This document shows positions 25,636 to 33,985 of a stretch of DNA of 64,000 nt, one piece after another. This DNA comes from Pseudomonadota bacterium (GTDB taxonomy: Bacteria > Pseudomonadota > Gammaproteobacteria > Burkholderiales > Burkholderiaceae_C): assembly GCA_020161065.1 (NCBI GenBank), contig JAIUPH010000020.1, positions 53,296-117,295 on the forward strand, read 5' to 3'. Within the stretch, counting starts at the first letter, position 1, and every line of letters begins with the position of its first letter. Under the pieces are notes generated by a model. That model searched no databases. It was given only the letters and a program-made list of their open reading frames with translations, and was not told where the DNA came from. The translations under genes and the position numbers were made by a program.

Positions 25636-27110
25636 ACACCGTCCGCGCGCTGATCGACGCCGCCGCAGCGGCCACGCCGCAGGCCGTCTACGCCAGCGCC
25701 ACCGAAAGCGGCGCCACGTTGACTTACGCCGAACTGCAACAACGCTGCCGCCGCGTGGCCGCGGCGCTGCAGGCGCAGGGGCTGCGGCCGGGCGACACGG
25801 TGTCGCTGGTCATGCCCAACGGCCTGGCCACGCTGCAATGGCTGCTGGGCGCCATGCACGGCGGCTACGGCGTCAACCCGGTCAACCTGCTGTCGCAGCC
25901 CGAGCAGATGCGCTACGTGCTGCAGCACAGCGACTGCCGCCTGGTGCTGGCCGCGCCCGACTGGGCCGACAAGGTGCGCGCGCTGGTGCCCGGGATGCCG
26001 GTGCTGACGGTGGACCCCGACGATCTGCAGGCGCTGCCGGAAGCGCAAGCCGATCGGCCGCCGCCGGCACCCGATGCGCTGGCGCTGCTGATGTACACGT
26101 CCGGCACCACCGGCAACCCCAAGGGCGTGATGCTGACCCAGGCCAACCTGGCGGCCAATGCGAAGGCCATCGCGGCCGAGCACCAGCTAACGCATGAAGA
26201 CTGCGTACTCGGCGTGCTGCCGCTGTACCACATCAACGCCTTCGCGGTGACCATGCTGGCCCCGCTGGCCAGCGGCGGCCGCGTGGCGATGGCGCCGCGC
26301 TTCTCGGCCGCGCGCTTCTGGGACCAGGCCGCAAGCGGCGGCTGCACCTGGATCAACGTGGTGCCGACCATCATCGCCATCCTGCTGGAAGGCGCCGAGG
26401 CGCCGCCGCGCGCGGCGCTGGCGCGCATCCGGCTGTGCCGCAGCGCCAGCAGCGCGCTGCCGCCGGAACACTTGAGCGCCTTCGAGCGCAAGTTCGGCAT
26501 CGGCGTGATCGAGACCATGGGGCTGACCGAGACCGTGGCGCCCAGCTTCTCCAACCCGCTGGATGCGAAGCAGCGCAAGCTCGGCTCGGTCGGCCGCGCC
26601 AGCGGCGGCGAGGCGCGCGTGGTCGACGCCGCGCTGCAACCGGTGGCCGACGGCAGCACCGGCGAGATCCTGATCCGCGGCCCGCACGTGATGCGCGGCT
26701 ACTACAAGAACCCCGAAGCCACGGCCGCCGCCTTCACGCCCGACGGCTGGCTGCGCACCGGCGACCTCGGCCACCGCGACGGCGACGGCTTCTTCTTCGT
26801 CACCGGCCGCATCAAGGAGTTGATCATCAAGGGCGGCGAGAACATCGCGCCGCGCGAGATCGACGAGGCGCTGCTCAAGCACCCCGCGGTGCTGGACGCC
26901 GCCGCGGTGGGCATCCCCGACCCGCTGTACGGCCAGGAGATCCTGGCCTGCGTGGTGCTGCGCGACGGCCAGGCCACCGACGAGGCCGACCTGCGTGACT
27001 TCTGCGAACGCGAGCTGGGCCGCTACAAGACGCCCAAGGCCTTCCGCTTCGTGGCCGAGCTGCCGCGCGGGCCTTCGGGCAAGGTGCAGCGGCTCAAGCT
27101 GCTGGGCTAA
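25632..27110 (+). CDS. sauT: AMP-forming acyl-CoA ligase, probable sulfoacetate-CoA ligase SauT
   Basis: A 492-residue member of the ANL adenylating family. Motif A8 is MYTSGTTGNPKGVM at about 153; GLTETVAPSFS, GYYKNPEATAAAF, GWLRTGDLG and GRIKELIIKGGENIAPREID follow; the C-terminal domain ends with the catalytic Lys in GPSGKVQRLKLLG. It would activate sulfoacetate to sulfoacetyl-CoA with ATP and CoA in the cytoplasm, feeding SauS, whose stop codon it overlaps. The reaction is inferred from the SauS pairing; the ligase family alone does not fix the substrate. Confidence 0.87.
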   Translation: MNTVRALIDAAAAATPQAVYASATESGATLTYAELQQRCRRVAAALQAQGLRPGDTVSLVMPNGLATLQWLLGAMHGGYGVNPVNLLSQPEQMRYVLQHSDCRLVLAAPDWADKVRALVPGMPVLTVDPDDLQALPEAQADRPPPAPDALALLMYTSGTTGNPKGVMLTQANLAANAKAIAAEHQLTHEDCVLGVLPLYHINAFAVTMLAPLASGGRVAMAPRFSAARFWDQAASGGCTWINVVPTIIAILLEGAEAPPRAALARIRLCRSASSALPPEHLSAFERKFGIGVIETMGLTETVAPSFSNPLDAKQRKLGSVGRASGGEARVVDAALQPVADGSTGEILIRGPHVMRGYYKNPEATAAAFTPDGWLRTGDLGHRDGDGFFFVTGRIKELIIKGGENIAPREIDEALLKHPAVLDAAAVGIPDPLYGQEILACVVLRDGQATDEADLRDFCERELGRYKTPKAFRFVAELPRGPSGKVQRLKLLG

Positions 27111-27146
27111 GGCGCGCGGCCCGGCGGCCGGCCTGGAGGCACCAAC

Positions 27147-27560
27147 GTGGCAGCGTGGGCGGGCACCCTGGCCGATGCCGTGCTCGTGCTGCACGCTGCC
27201 ATCGTGCTGTTCGTGGTCGGCGGCCTCGTGGCCGTCTGGGTGGGCAACGGCTTGCGCTGGCGCTGGGTCAACGCCTGGTGGTTCCGCCTGGCGCACCTGG
27301 CCGCGATCGTCTTCGTCGTCGTCCAGAGCTGGCTGGGCCAGACCTGCCCGCTCACGACGCTGGAATCCTGGCTGCGCGGCCAGGCCGGTACTGCCCGCTA
27401 CGAGCGCGGCTTCATCGAGCACTGGCTGCAGCGGCTGATCTTCTACGAAGCGCCGGCCTGGGTGTTCGTGCTGGCCTACACGGCGTTCGCGGCGCTGGTG
27501 CTCCTGGCCTGGTGGCGCTTTCCGCCGCGGCGGGGTGTCGGCAAGGGCGGCGAAGCTTGA
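27147..27560 (+). CDS. DUF2784-type integral membrane protein
   Basis: A 137-residue membrane protein with three to four hydrophobic helices (about 6-30, 42-62 and 108-128). CPLTTLESWLR and GFIEHWLQRLIFYEAPAWVF are features of the DUF2784 family, which has no known function. It starts with GTG, and GGAGG lies seven bases upstream. It follows sauT by 36 bases and could be read from the same transcript, but nothing links it to sulfonate use. Confidence 0.8.
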   Translation: MAAWAGTLADAVLVLHAAIVLFVVGGLVAVWVGNGLRWRWVNAWWFRLAHLAAIVFVVVQSWLGQTCPLTTLESWLRGQAGTARYERGFIEHWLQRLIFYEAPAWVFVLAYTAFAALVLLAWWRFPPRRGVGKGGEA

Positions 27561-27602
27561 GCTTTCAATCAAGGGCCGAACTTGAAGCCGGCCTTGGTTG
27601 CC

Positions 27603-27929
27603 TCACTGCCCTTTGCGGACGTGGCGAAGCGTCCGCGGCGACAAGTGATTCAACGCTTTGAGTATCGCTGGAACGAGCGGTTCAAGATGCTCCATCCGAT
27701 TGCTGACCGCCTCCGCGATCAGGACAGCAACGGGGAGCGTGGACAAGTTCTGCTGAAACTCAAGGCCACCGTCCATCGTGAGGAACACGTCGAACTTTGC
27801 ACCGGCCAGCGCGAGCAGCTTGCCGTTCTTGATCCCCGACCAGCCGGCCCGTTGCACCGTGACGCATTCGTGGCCGACCAAGAGCGCGCCCAGGCGTCGC
27901 GGCAAGTCCTCGTCAAGCAGGATGCGCAT
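27603..27929 (-). CDS. DUF5615 PIN-like toxin
   Basis: A 108-residue PIN-like protein of the DUF5615 family. MRILLDEDLPRRLGALL gives the first acidic cluster and FDVFLTMDGGLEFQQN the second; these acidic residues form the nuclease centre in PIN folds. It overlaps the DUF433 gene before it by 17 bases, the standard order antitoxin then toxin. It probably cleaves RNA when free of the antitoxin. The coding region is less GC-rich than the neighbours, fitting a mobile module. Confidence 0.82.
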   Translation of the reverse strand: MRILLDEDLPRRLGALLVGHECVTVQRAGWSGIKNGKLLALAGAKFDVFLTMDGGLEFQQNLSTLPVAVLIAEAVSNRMEHLEPLVPAILKALNHLSPRTLRHVRKGQ

Positions 27930-28131
27930 CGGGCGTCAGCGCAACGCGGGCTTCCTCCAGGACGGCGACGGCAAGCTCTCGGCTCACCGAGGGGAAGTCG
28001 TCGAGAAACACCTCCAAGGCATCGCCCGCTTCCAGGTGGTCGAAGAGCGTCTTGATCGGAACTCGTGTGCCCCGAAAGACTGGCGTACCGCTGTGGATCT
28101 CGGGGTCGATGGTGATCAACTGTGAGTTCAT
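27913..28131 (-). CDS. DUF433 antitoxin
   Basis: A 72-residue DUF433 protein with a short helix-turn-helix: ITIDPEIHSGTPVFRGTRVPIKTLFDHLEAGDALEVF (split here by family logic into an N-terminal strand, the SGTPVFRGTRVP signature and the helices) ends in FLDDFPSVSRE. Such proteins neutralise DUF5615 toxins and bind their own promoter. I chose ATG 28131, with GGTGA eight bases upstream; an ATG nine codons earlier is possible. It overlaps the toxin gene. Confidence 0.82.
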   Translation of the reverse strand: MNSQLITIDPEIHSGTPVFRGTRVPIKTLFDHLEAGDALEVFLDDFPSVSRELAVAVLEEARVALTPDAHPA

Positions 28132-28158
28132 TGCAGAGTCACCGGAAATTACAAGCAT

Positions 28159-28488
28159 TCAGTCTACCGCCCGCGGCGCCGGGCTTGTCCCCTTGTACTC
28201 GTAGGCCTGCCGCACCAGGGCTTTGACGGCGGCCGCCTCGGCATGTGCGAGCGCCACCTTGACGCCGACGACCTTGCCGCCCCACAGCAGCTTCTCGGTG
28301 AACCCGGGATGAAGCGCCAACGCGACTTCGCGATCCGGCTCGCTGACGAAGACGTGGAGATGCTCGCGATCCGGCGGCACGGTGACGAAGATCCTGCCCT
28401 TGACGCGGAACGAGCCGAAGTGATGGTGCGGCACTTCGGTGGTGTCGGCCAGCGCCAGCGCGAAGCGGCGGACGGTTTCGTATTTCAT
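28159..28488 (-). CDS. MmcQ/YjbR-family protein
   Basis: A 109-residue protein of the MmcQ/YjbR (CyaY-like fold) family. VRRFALALADTTEVPHHHFG and SFRVKGRIFVTVPPD match the N-terminal half, and the segment LHPGFTEKLLWGG the middle. Members are described as putative DNA-binding proteins, but the function is not established. It stands just upstream of the toxin-antitoxin pair in the same direction. Confidence 0.75.
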   Translation of the reverse strand: MKYETVRRFALALADTTEVPHHHFGSFRVKGRIFVTVPPDREHLHVFVSEPDREVALALHPGFTEKLLWGGKVVGVKVALAHAEAAAVKALVRQAYEYKGTSPAPRAVD

Positions 28489-28594
28489 GCGGCCGCCGGA
28501 CGCCCGATTCCGGCATCGGCCTGCGGCATCCCGTCCTCGATGAACGGCGCCGCACCGCGCTGAACTTGGAACGGCATGTCGGGCTGCTCGCCGT

Positions 28595-28954
28595 TCAGTC
28601 CAAGAATTTCCAGGTGTCCGCGCCGTCGAAGCGGCGGACCGGCACGGACGCCAGCAGCGCCGGGTCGAAGTTCCGCAGGTTCACGCCATGGTGCGCGCCG
28701 GGCTCGGGCTTCAGGGGCTCCCAATGCGTGGTGCACCCGCAGGTGGCGCAGCGCACCGTCCTGAGGGTCTTGTCGCCCTGGATGTATTCCTGCGTGTGCG
28801 CCGGATGCCCGGCGATGCGCACGGTGCCGAACTCGTAGTACGCCCACAGCGCGCCCAAGCGCCTGCAGATCGAACAGTTGCAGTCGGTGGCCTTCTCCGG
28901 GGCCGACGGCAACTCGATCGTGACCGCGCCGCAGTGGCAGCTTCCTGCAAGCAT
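28595..28954 (-). CDS. GFA/CENP-V family zinc protein
   Basis: A 119-residue member of the glutathione-dependent formaldehyde-activating (GFA) family. Zinc-binding Cys groups are seen in GSCHCGAV (residue 5), CNCSICRRLG (about 26) and CATCGCTTHW (about 70). The fold carries two zinc ions. Some members condense formaldehyde with glutathione; many have no known substrate. The start at 28954 lies directly before the conserved SCHCG motif. It stands alone between short genes. Confidence 0.82.
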   Translation of the reverse strand: MLAGSCHCGAVTIELPSAPEKATDCNCSICRRLGALWAYYEFGTVRIAGHPAHTQEYIQGDKTLRTVRCATCGCTTHWEPLKPEPGAHHGVNLRNFDPALLASVPVRRFDGADTWKFLD

Positions 28955-29022
28955 GAGGTGCCCCCCGGTGATGGATGGCGCGGATGGTGCCATGAACCAA
29001 GTCCGTGGCGGCTGCCGGCGCC

Positions 29023-29148
29023 GATCTCTCCGATGCGCTGGGCCGGAACGCCGATGTCCTTGGCCAGCCGGTACTTCCACTGCACGTTGATCCGGATGCT
29101 GTGCCGGCCTTTCCGATCGTCCTTCAGCGCCTCCAACCCATTGGTCGG
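29023..29148 (-). pseudogene. relic of a HigB-HigA toxin-antitoxin module
   Basis: About 42 codons in one frame. The first half (PTNGLEALKDDRKGRHSIR, then INVQW) is the C-terminal part of a HigB/RelE toxin. It runs straight into YRLAKDIGVPAQRIGEI, which is the helix-turn-helix start of a HigA antitoxin. The end of HigB, the start of HigA and everything after the first helix are missing, so an internal deletion has fused two fragments. There is no proper start codon. It lies near the intact DUF433/DUF5615 pair. Confidence 0.65.
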
Positions 29149-29188
29149 CCGCCAGCGCCGGCGGTGGTCGCGCGTTGGCCACGGCCCC

Positions 29189-29677
29189 TCAAGGACAACT
29201 CAACACCCCCGCCGCGCTGCTGCACATGCCGCGCGGGCCGATCAGCATCGGCCCTGCGCGCTGCAGCCGGCTGCCGTCGCTGGCCCAGCAGCCGACGGGG
29301 TCGCAGCTGGTGATGCTGACCGGCGGCCGCGGCGCGGGCACGGGCGGCGGCGCGGCCGCCGAAGACGGCGATACCAGGCGCGGCACGCCGATGCCCATCG
29401 CCGGCGCCGGCGGCAGCACCTGGCGCGCCCCCAGCGGCGGACCGGAAGCCGCGGCTGCGGCCGGCCCCAGGCAGGCCACCGCGGCCTGCCGGCGCGCGGC
29501 GGTGAGGCGGCCCGACGAAGTTGCGGCGGACGCGGCGGACGCGGGTTCAGCCGCCGCTTCCGCCACCGTCAATGCCCGCAGCGCCGTGCGGCAGGCTGGC
29601 TGCGCCGCCAAGTCGGCGGCGGCCGCGTTCAAAGCGGTCAGCAGCAACGGGGCCAGCAGCATGATTGCAGCGCGCAT
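29189..29677 (-). CDS. exported hypothetical protein, Ala/Pro-rich
   Basis: A 162-residue protein. Residues 1-21 form a signal peptide (MRAAIMLLAPLLLTALNAAAA). The middle is alanine- and proline-rich and probably disordered. The C-terminal 40 residues (ITSCDPVGCWASDGSRL, then GPRGMCSSAAG and SCP) contain four Cys and look like a small conserved disulfide-bonded domain found at the end of exported proteins in related bacteria. I do not know its function. It is divergent from the FabH-like gene. Confidence 0.6.
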   Translation of the reverse strand: MRAAIMLLAPLLLTALNAAAADLAAQPACRTALRALTVAEAAAEPASAASAATSSGRLTAARRQAAVACLGPAAAAASGPPLGARQVLPPAPAMGIGVPRLVSPSSAAAPPPVPAPRPPVSITSCDPVGCWASDGSRLQRAGPMLIGPRGMCSSAAGVLSCP

Positions 29678-29788
29678 GGCGCTTGGAGCCTTAGCCCGGC
29701 TTCGAGTTCACCCCGAGTTGTCGGCTGGCAGACCGCCCACGCGACCGCCCACGTGACTGCCCACGCCCCCCGGCCCTACACTGCCGCC

Positions 29789-30913
<1,125 letters not shown>

Positions 30914-30956
30914 GCTTGCGCCGGGCCCGCGCCGCGCGGCCGGCGCGCCGCCGCCG

Positions 30957-32267
30957 TCACCCCAGGCTCGGCAGCCAGGTCGCCAGCTTGGGGAACATCA
31001 GCAGCAGCCCCACGGCGACGAGCTGCAGCACCATGAACTGCACCATGCCGGCGTAGATGTCCTTCAGCTCCCACTGCGGCACCACGCCTTTGAGGAAGTA
31101 GGCCGACAGCGCCACCGGCGGGCTGAGCCAGGCGGTCTGCAGCGTCACCGCCACGAGCGTGCAGAACCACAGCAGGTCGATGCCGGCAGCCGTGACGATG
31201 GGCAGCGCGATCGGCAGCACGATCAGCACGATGGGCACCCATTCCAGCGGCCAGCCGAGCACGAAGATCAGCCCGAGGATGACGATCAGCATCAGCATCG
31301 GCGGCAGCGACAGGCTGGTCAGCCCCTGCGCCAGGAAGTCGGCGCTGCCCAGGCGCGAGAACACCGCGCCGAACAGGTTGGACGCGGTCACCAGCAGCAG
31401 GATCATGCTGCTGATCTCCAGCGTCGCCAGCGCGGCGCGCTTCAGGCGCGGCCAGGTCAGGCGGCGCGACATCAGCGTCAGCACGAAGGTGGCGGCGCAG
31501 CCCACGGCGCCGGCGTCGGTGGGCGTGGCAATGCCCAGCAGGATGACGCCCAGCGTCGACATGATCACCACGATCACCGGCAGCACGCCCAGCGCCAGGT
31601 CGCGGATCACCGGGCCCAGCGACTTCGGCCGCAGCTCGGGCGGCAGCGCCGGGCCGAGCGCCGGGTTGATCCAGCAGCGCACCAGCGTCCAGACGATGAA
31701 GATCGACGACAGCATCAGCCCCGGCAGCACCGCGGCGGCGAACAGGTCGGTGGCCGGCACGCCGGCCACCGGGCCCATCACGATCAGCATCACGCTGGGC
31801 GGGATCAGGATGCCCAGCGTACCGCCGGCGGTGATGGCGCCGGCGCTCAGCTTGGGGTCGTAGCCGCTCTTGATCATCGACGGCCCGGCCATCACGCCCA
31901 GCAGCGTGACCGAGCTGCCGACGATGCCGGTGGCCGCAGCCAGGATGGTGGCGGTGATCAGCACCGCCAGGTACAGCGAACCGTTCAGCCCCGACAGCAG
32001 TTGCTGCACGCCGTTGAACAGCCGCTCCATGATGCCCGACTGCTCCAGCAGAAAGCCCATGAACAGGAAGAAGGGGATGGCGGCCAGCACCGTGTCCTTC
32101 ATCACCGAGTAGGTCTGCAGCACGCCGAGGTCGAACACCACCGGCCCCAGCGCGAACCAGCCGGTCGCCAGCGCCACCGCGCCCAGCGTGAAGGCGATCG
32201 GAAAGCCGATGAAGATGGCCGCGAACAGCACGCCCAGCGCCACGAGCCCCAGCACTTCATTGCTCAT
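30957..32267 (-). CDS. dctM: TRAP transporter large permease
   Basis: A 436-residue DctM-type membrane protein with about twelve hydrophobic segments. FIGFPIAFTLGAVAL, AIPFFLFMGFLLEQSGI, GIVGSSVTLLGVMAGPSM, GGTLGILIPPSVMLIV and the late ATPTDAGAVGC are classical large-subunit motifs. With DctQ it forms the sodium-driven channel that accepts solute from DctP. It overlaps dctQ by an ATGA junction. The substrate is likely an organic acid. Confidence 0.95.
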   Translation of the reverse strand: MSNEVLGLVALGVLFAAIFIGFPIAFTLGAVALATGWFALGPVVFDLGVLQTYSVMKDTVLAAIPFFLFMGFLLEQSGIMERLFNGVQQLLSGLNGSLYLAVLITATILAAATGIVGSSVTLLGVMAGPSMIKSGYDPKLSAGAITAGGTLGILIPPSVMLIVMGPVAGVPATDLFAAAVLPGLMLSSIFIVWTLVRCWINPALGPALPPELRPKSLGPVIRDLALGVLPVIVVIMSTLGVILLGIATPTDAGAVGCAATFVLTLMSRRLTWPRLKRAALATLEISSMILLLVTASNLFGAVFSRLGSADFLAQGLTSLSLPPMLMLIVILGLIFVLGWPLEWVPIVLIVLPIALPIVTAAGIDLLWFCTLVAVTLQTAWLSPPVALSAYFLKGVVPQWELKDIYAGMVQFMVLQLVAVGLLLMFPKLATWLPSLG

Positions 32268-32812
32268 GTCATCACCTCGGCCGATTCGGCCTTGGGCGCT
32301 GCCGGCCACTGGCCGGTCTGCAGCGTGTGCACGCACTTCAGGCATTCGCTGGCGATCTGCACCAGCAGCAGCACGCCGGCCACCGGCATCATCAGCTTGA
32401 AGGGCCAGGTGATGGGCTGCCAGGCGCTGCTGACGAAGGTCTCGTTGCTGGTCCAGGCCTTGACGAAGTAGCCCCAGCCGACGACCGCGAACACCGCCGA
32501 GAACGGCACCGCCATCAGCAGATAGCACAGCAGATCGACCAGCGCCTGGCGGCGCGGCGGCCACTCGGCGTAGAACGAATCGGTGCGCACGTGGCCCTTG
32601 CGCTGCAGTGTGTAGGCCGCGCCCAGCATGAAGAAGCTGCCGTACAGCATGAAGGTCATGTCGTAGGCCCACTGCGTGGGCGCGTTGAAGCCGTAGCGCG
32701 CCACCACCTCCCAGCACAGCGACAGCACCATCGGCGCAATCAGCCAGGCCGCCGCGTGGCCCGACCACTGGGCCACGCGATCGAGCCGGTTCGCCAACGC
32801 CAGCGCCGTCAC
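32264..32812 (-). CDS. dctQ: TRAP transporter small permease
   Basis: A 182-residue DctQ-type protein with four hydrophobic helices. LCWEVVARYGFNAPTQWAYD and FMLGAAYTLQRKGHVRTDSFY are the usual small-subunit signatures. It begins at GTG overlapping the dctP stop (GTGA) and ends overlapping the dctM start, so the three subunits are translated as one coupled series. Confidence 0.92.
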   Translation of the reverse strand: MTALALANRLDRVAQWSGHAAAWLIAPMVLSLCWEVVARYGFNAPTQWAYDMTFMLYGSFFMLGAAYTLQRKGHVRTDSFYAEWPPRRQALVDLLCYLLMAVPFSAVFAVVGWGYFVKAWTSNETFVSSAWQPITWPFKLMMPVAGVLLLVQIASECLKCVHTLQTGQWPAAPKAESAEVMT

Positions 32813-33939
32813 TTCGCGTTGGGCGAGTTCTGCCCGAGGTTGAAGTACAGGCCGTTGATCTTGTTCCAGTACGGCACCACCAGCTTGGCGAAGGCGCGCT
32901 GCGAGTCCAGCGCCTCCTTGAAGAACGGGTTCTTCGCCGCCTCGCGGTCGTAGATGGTGTTGGTGGCCTTGATGAAGGCCGGGAAGATGTCGGCCGGCGT
33001 GTCGTGCACCTGCACCTTGTGCTCGGTCTGCAGCTTGTGCAGCGCCTGCGCGTTGCGGAAGACGTTGTAGGTGTAGGTCTCGGTCATCGTGGCCATCGCG
33101 GCGTCTTCGACGATGGCCTTGTGCTCGGCCGGCAGCTTGCCCCAGCTCGTCTTGTTGAGCAGCAGCTCGCCGACGTCGGTGCTCTGGTGCAGGCCTTGCA
33201 GGTAGTAGTGCTTGAACACGTTGTGGAAGCCCAGCGCCATGTCGTCGGCGGGGCCGATCCACTCGGCCGCGTCGAGCACGCCGCGCTGCGCCGCGGGCAC
33301 GATCTCGCCGCCGGGCATGGCCACCGCGTTGACGCCCATCTCCTTGAAGATCTCGCCCACCAGCCCCGGCGGCGAGCGGTACTTGAGCTTCTTCATGTCT
33401 TCGAGGTTGCGGATCGGGTTCTTGAACCAGCCCAGCGGGTCGGGCCCCATCGGCTGCACCATGAAGGGCTCGACGTTGAGCTTGAGCGCGTCGCTGTAGA
33501 ACTTCTTGTACAGCGCGTAGCCGCCGCCCTGGAACAGCCAGGCCACGTGCGAAAGCTGGTCCATGCCGGTGCCGCCGCCGGCCGCCGGGTTGCTGTACAG
33601 GCCGGCGGCGGTGTTCTTGCCGGACCAGTAGTGCGTCCAGGCGTAGCCGCCGTCGACCACGCCCTTGTCCACCGCGTCGACGATCTCGAAGGCCGCCACC
33701 ACCGCGCCGTCGGGCAGCATCTCGAACTTCAGCCGCCCGGCGGACATCTTGTCCACGCGGTCGGCGAAGCGCTTCATCAGGTCGAAATAGATGCTGGAGC
33801 TGGGCACCGCGGTCTGGATCTTCAGCCGCGTGACGTTCTGCGCCAGCGCCGGCGCCGCGGCCAGCGCGCCGCCGGTGGCACCGAGGGCAGCGGCCGCGCG
33901 CAGCGCACGGCGGCGGGTGGGGTCGTTCAGGCTCTTCAT
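32809..33939 (-). CDS. dctP: TRAP transporter substrate-binding protein
   Basis: A 376-residue DctP-family periplasmic protein. The signal peptide has TRRRALRAAAALGATGG, a Tat-like arginine group, with cleavage near ALAQ. KIQTAVPSSSIYFDLMKRF starts the mature fold, and RSPPGLVGEIFKEMGVN and GGEIVPAAQRGVLDAAEWIGP, with the conserved Arg that grips a carboxylate, follow. The overall pattern resembles TakP, which binds 2-oxo acids. AAGGAG lies eight bases before ATG 33939. It heads the dctPQM operon. Confidence 0.93.
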   Translation of the reverse strand: MKSLNDPTRRRALRAAAALGATGGALAAAPALAQNVTRLKIQTAVPSSSIYFDLMKRFADRVDKMSAGRLKFEMLPDGAVVAAFEIVDAVDKGVVDGGYAWTHYWSGKNTAAGLYSNPAAGGGTGMDQLSHVAWLFQGGGYALYKKFYSDALKLNVEPFMVQPMGPDPLGWFKNPIRNLEDMKKLKYRSPPGLVGEIFKEMGVNAVAMPGGEIVPAAQRGVLDAAEWIGPADDMALGFHNVFKHYYLQGLHQSTDVGELLLNKTSWGKLPAEHKAIVEDAAMATMTETYTYNVFRNAQALHKLQTEHKVQVHDTPADIFPAFIKATNTIYDREAAKNPFFKEALDSQRAFAKLVVPYWNKINGLYFNLGQNSPNAK

Positions 33940-33985
33940 CGCGTCGTCTCCTTCGTGGGCAGGACTGGGCACATAACCGCGGTGT

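Noticed and set aside
28489-28594. A small gene between the MmcQ-like and GFA-like genes
   Set aside because: A frame of about 38 codons exists but has no ribosome site, no hydrophobic or conserved feature, and could be chance.
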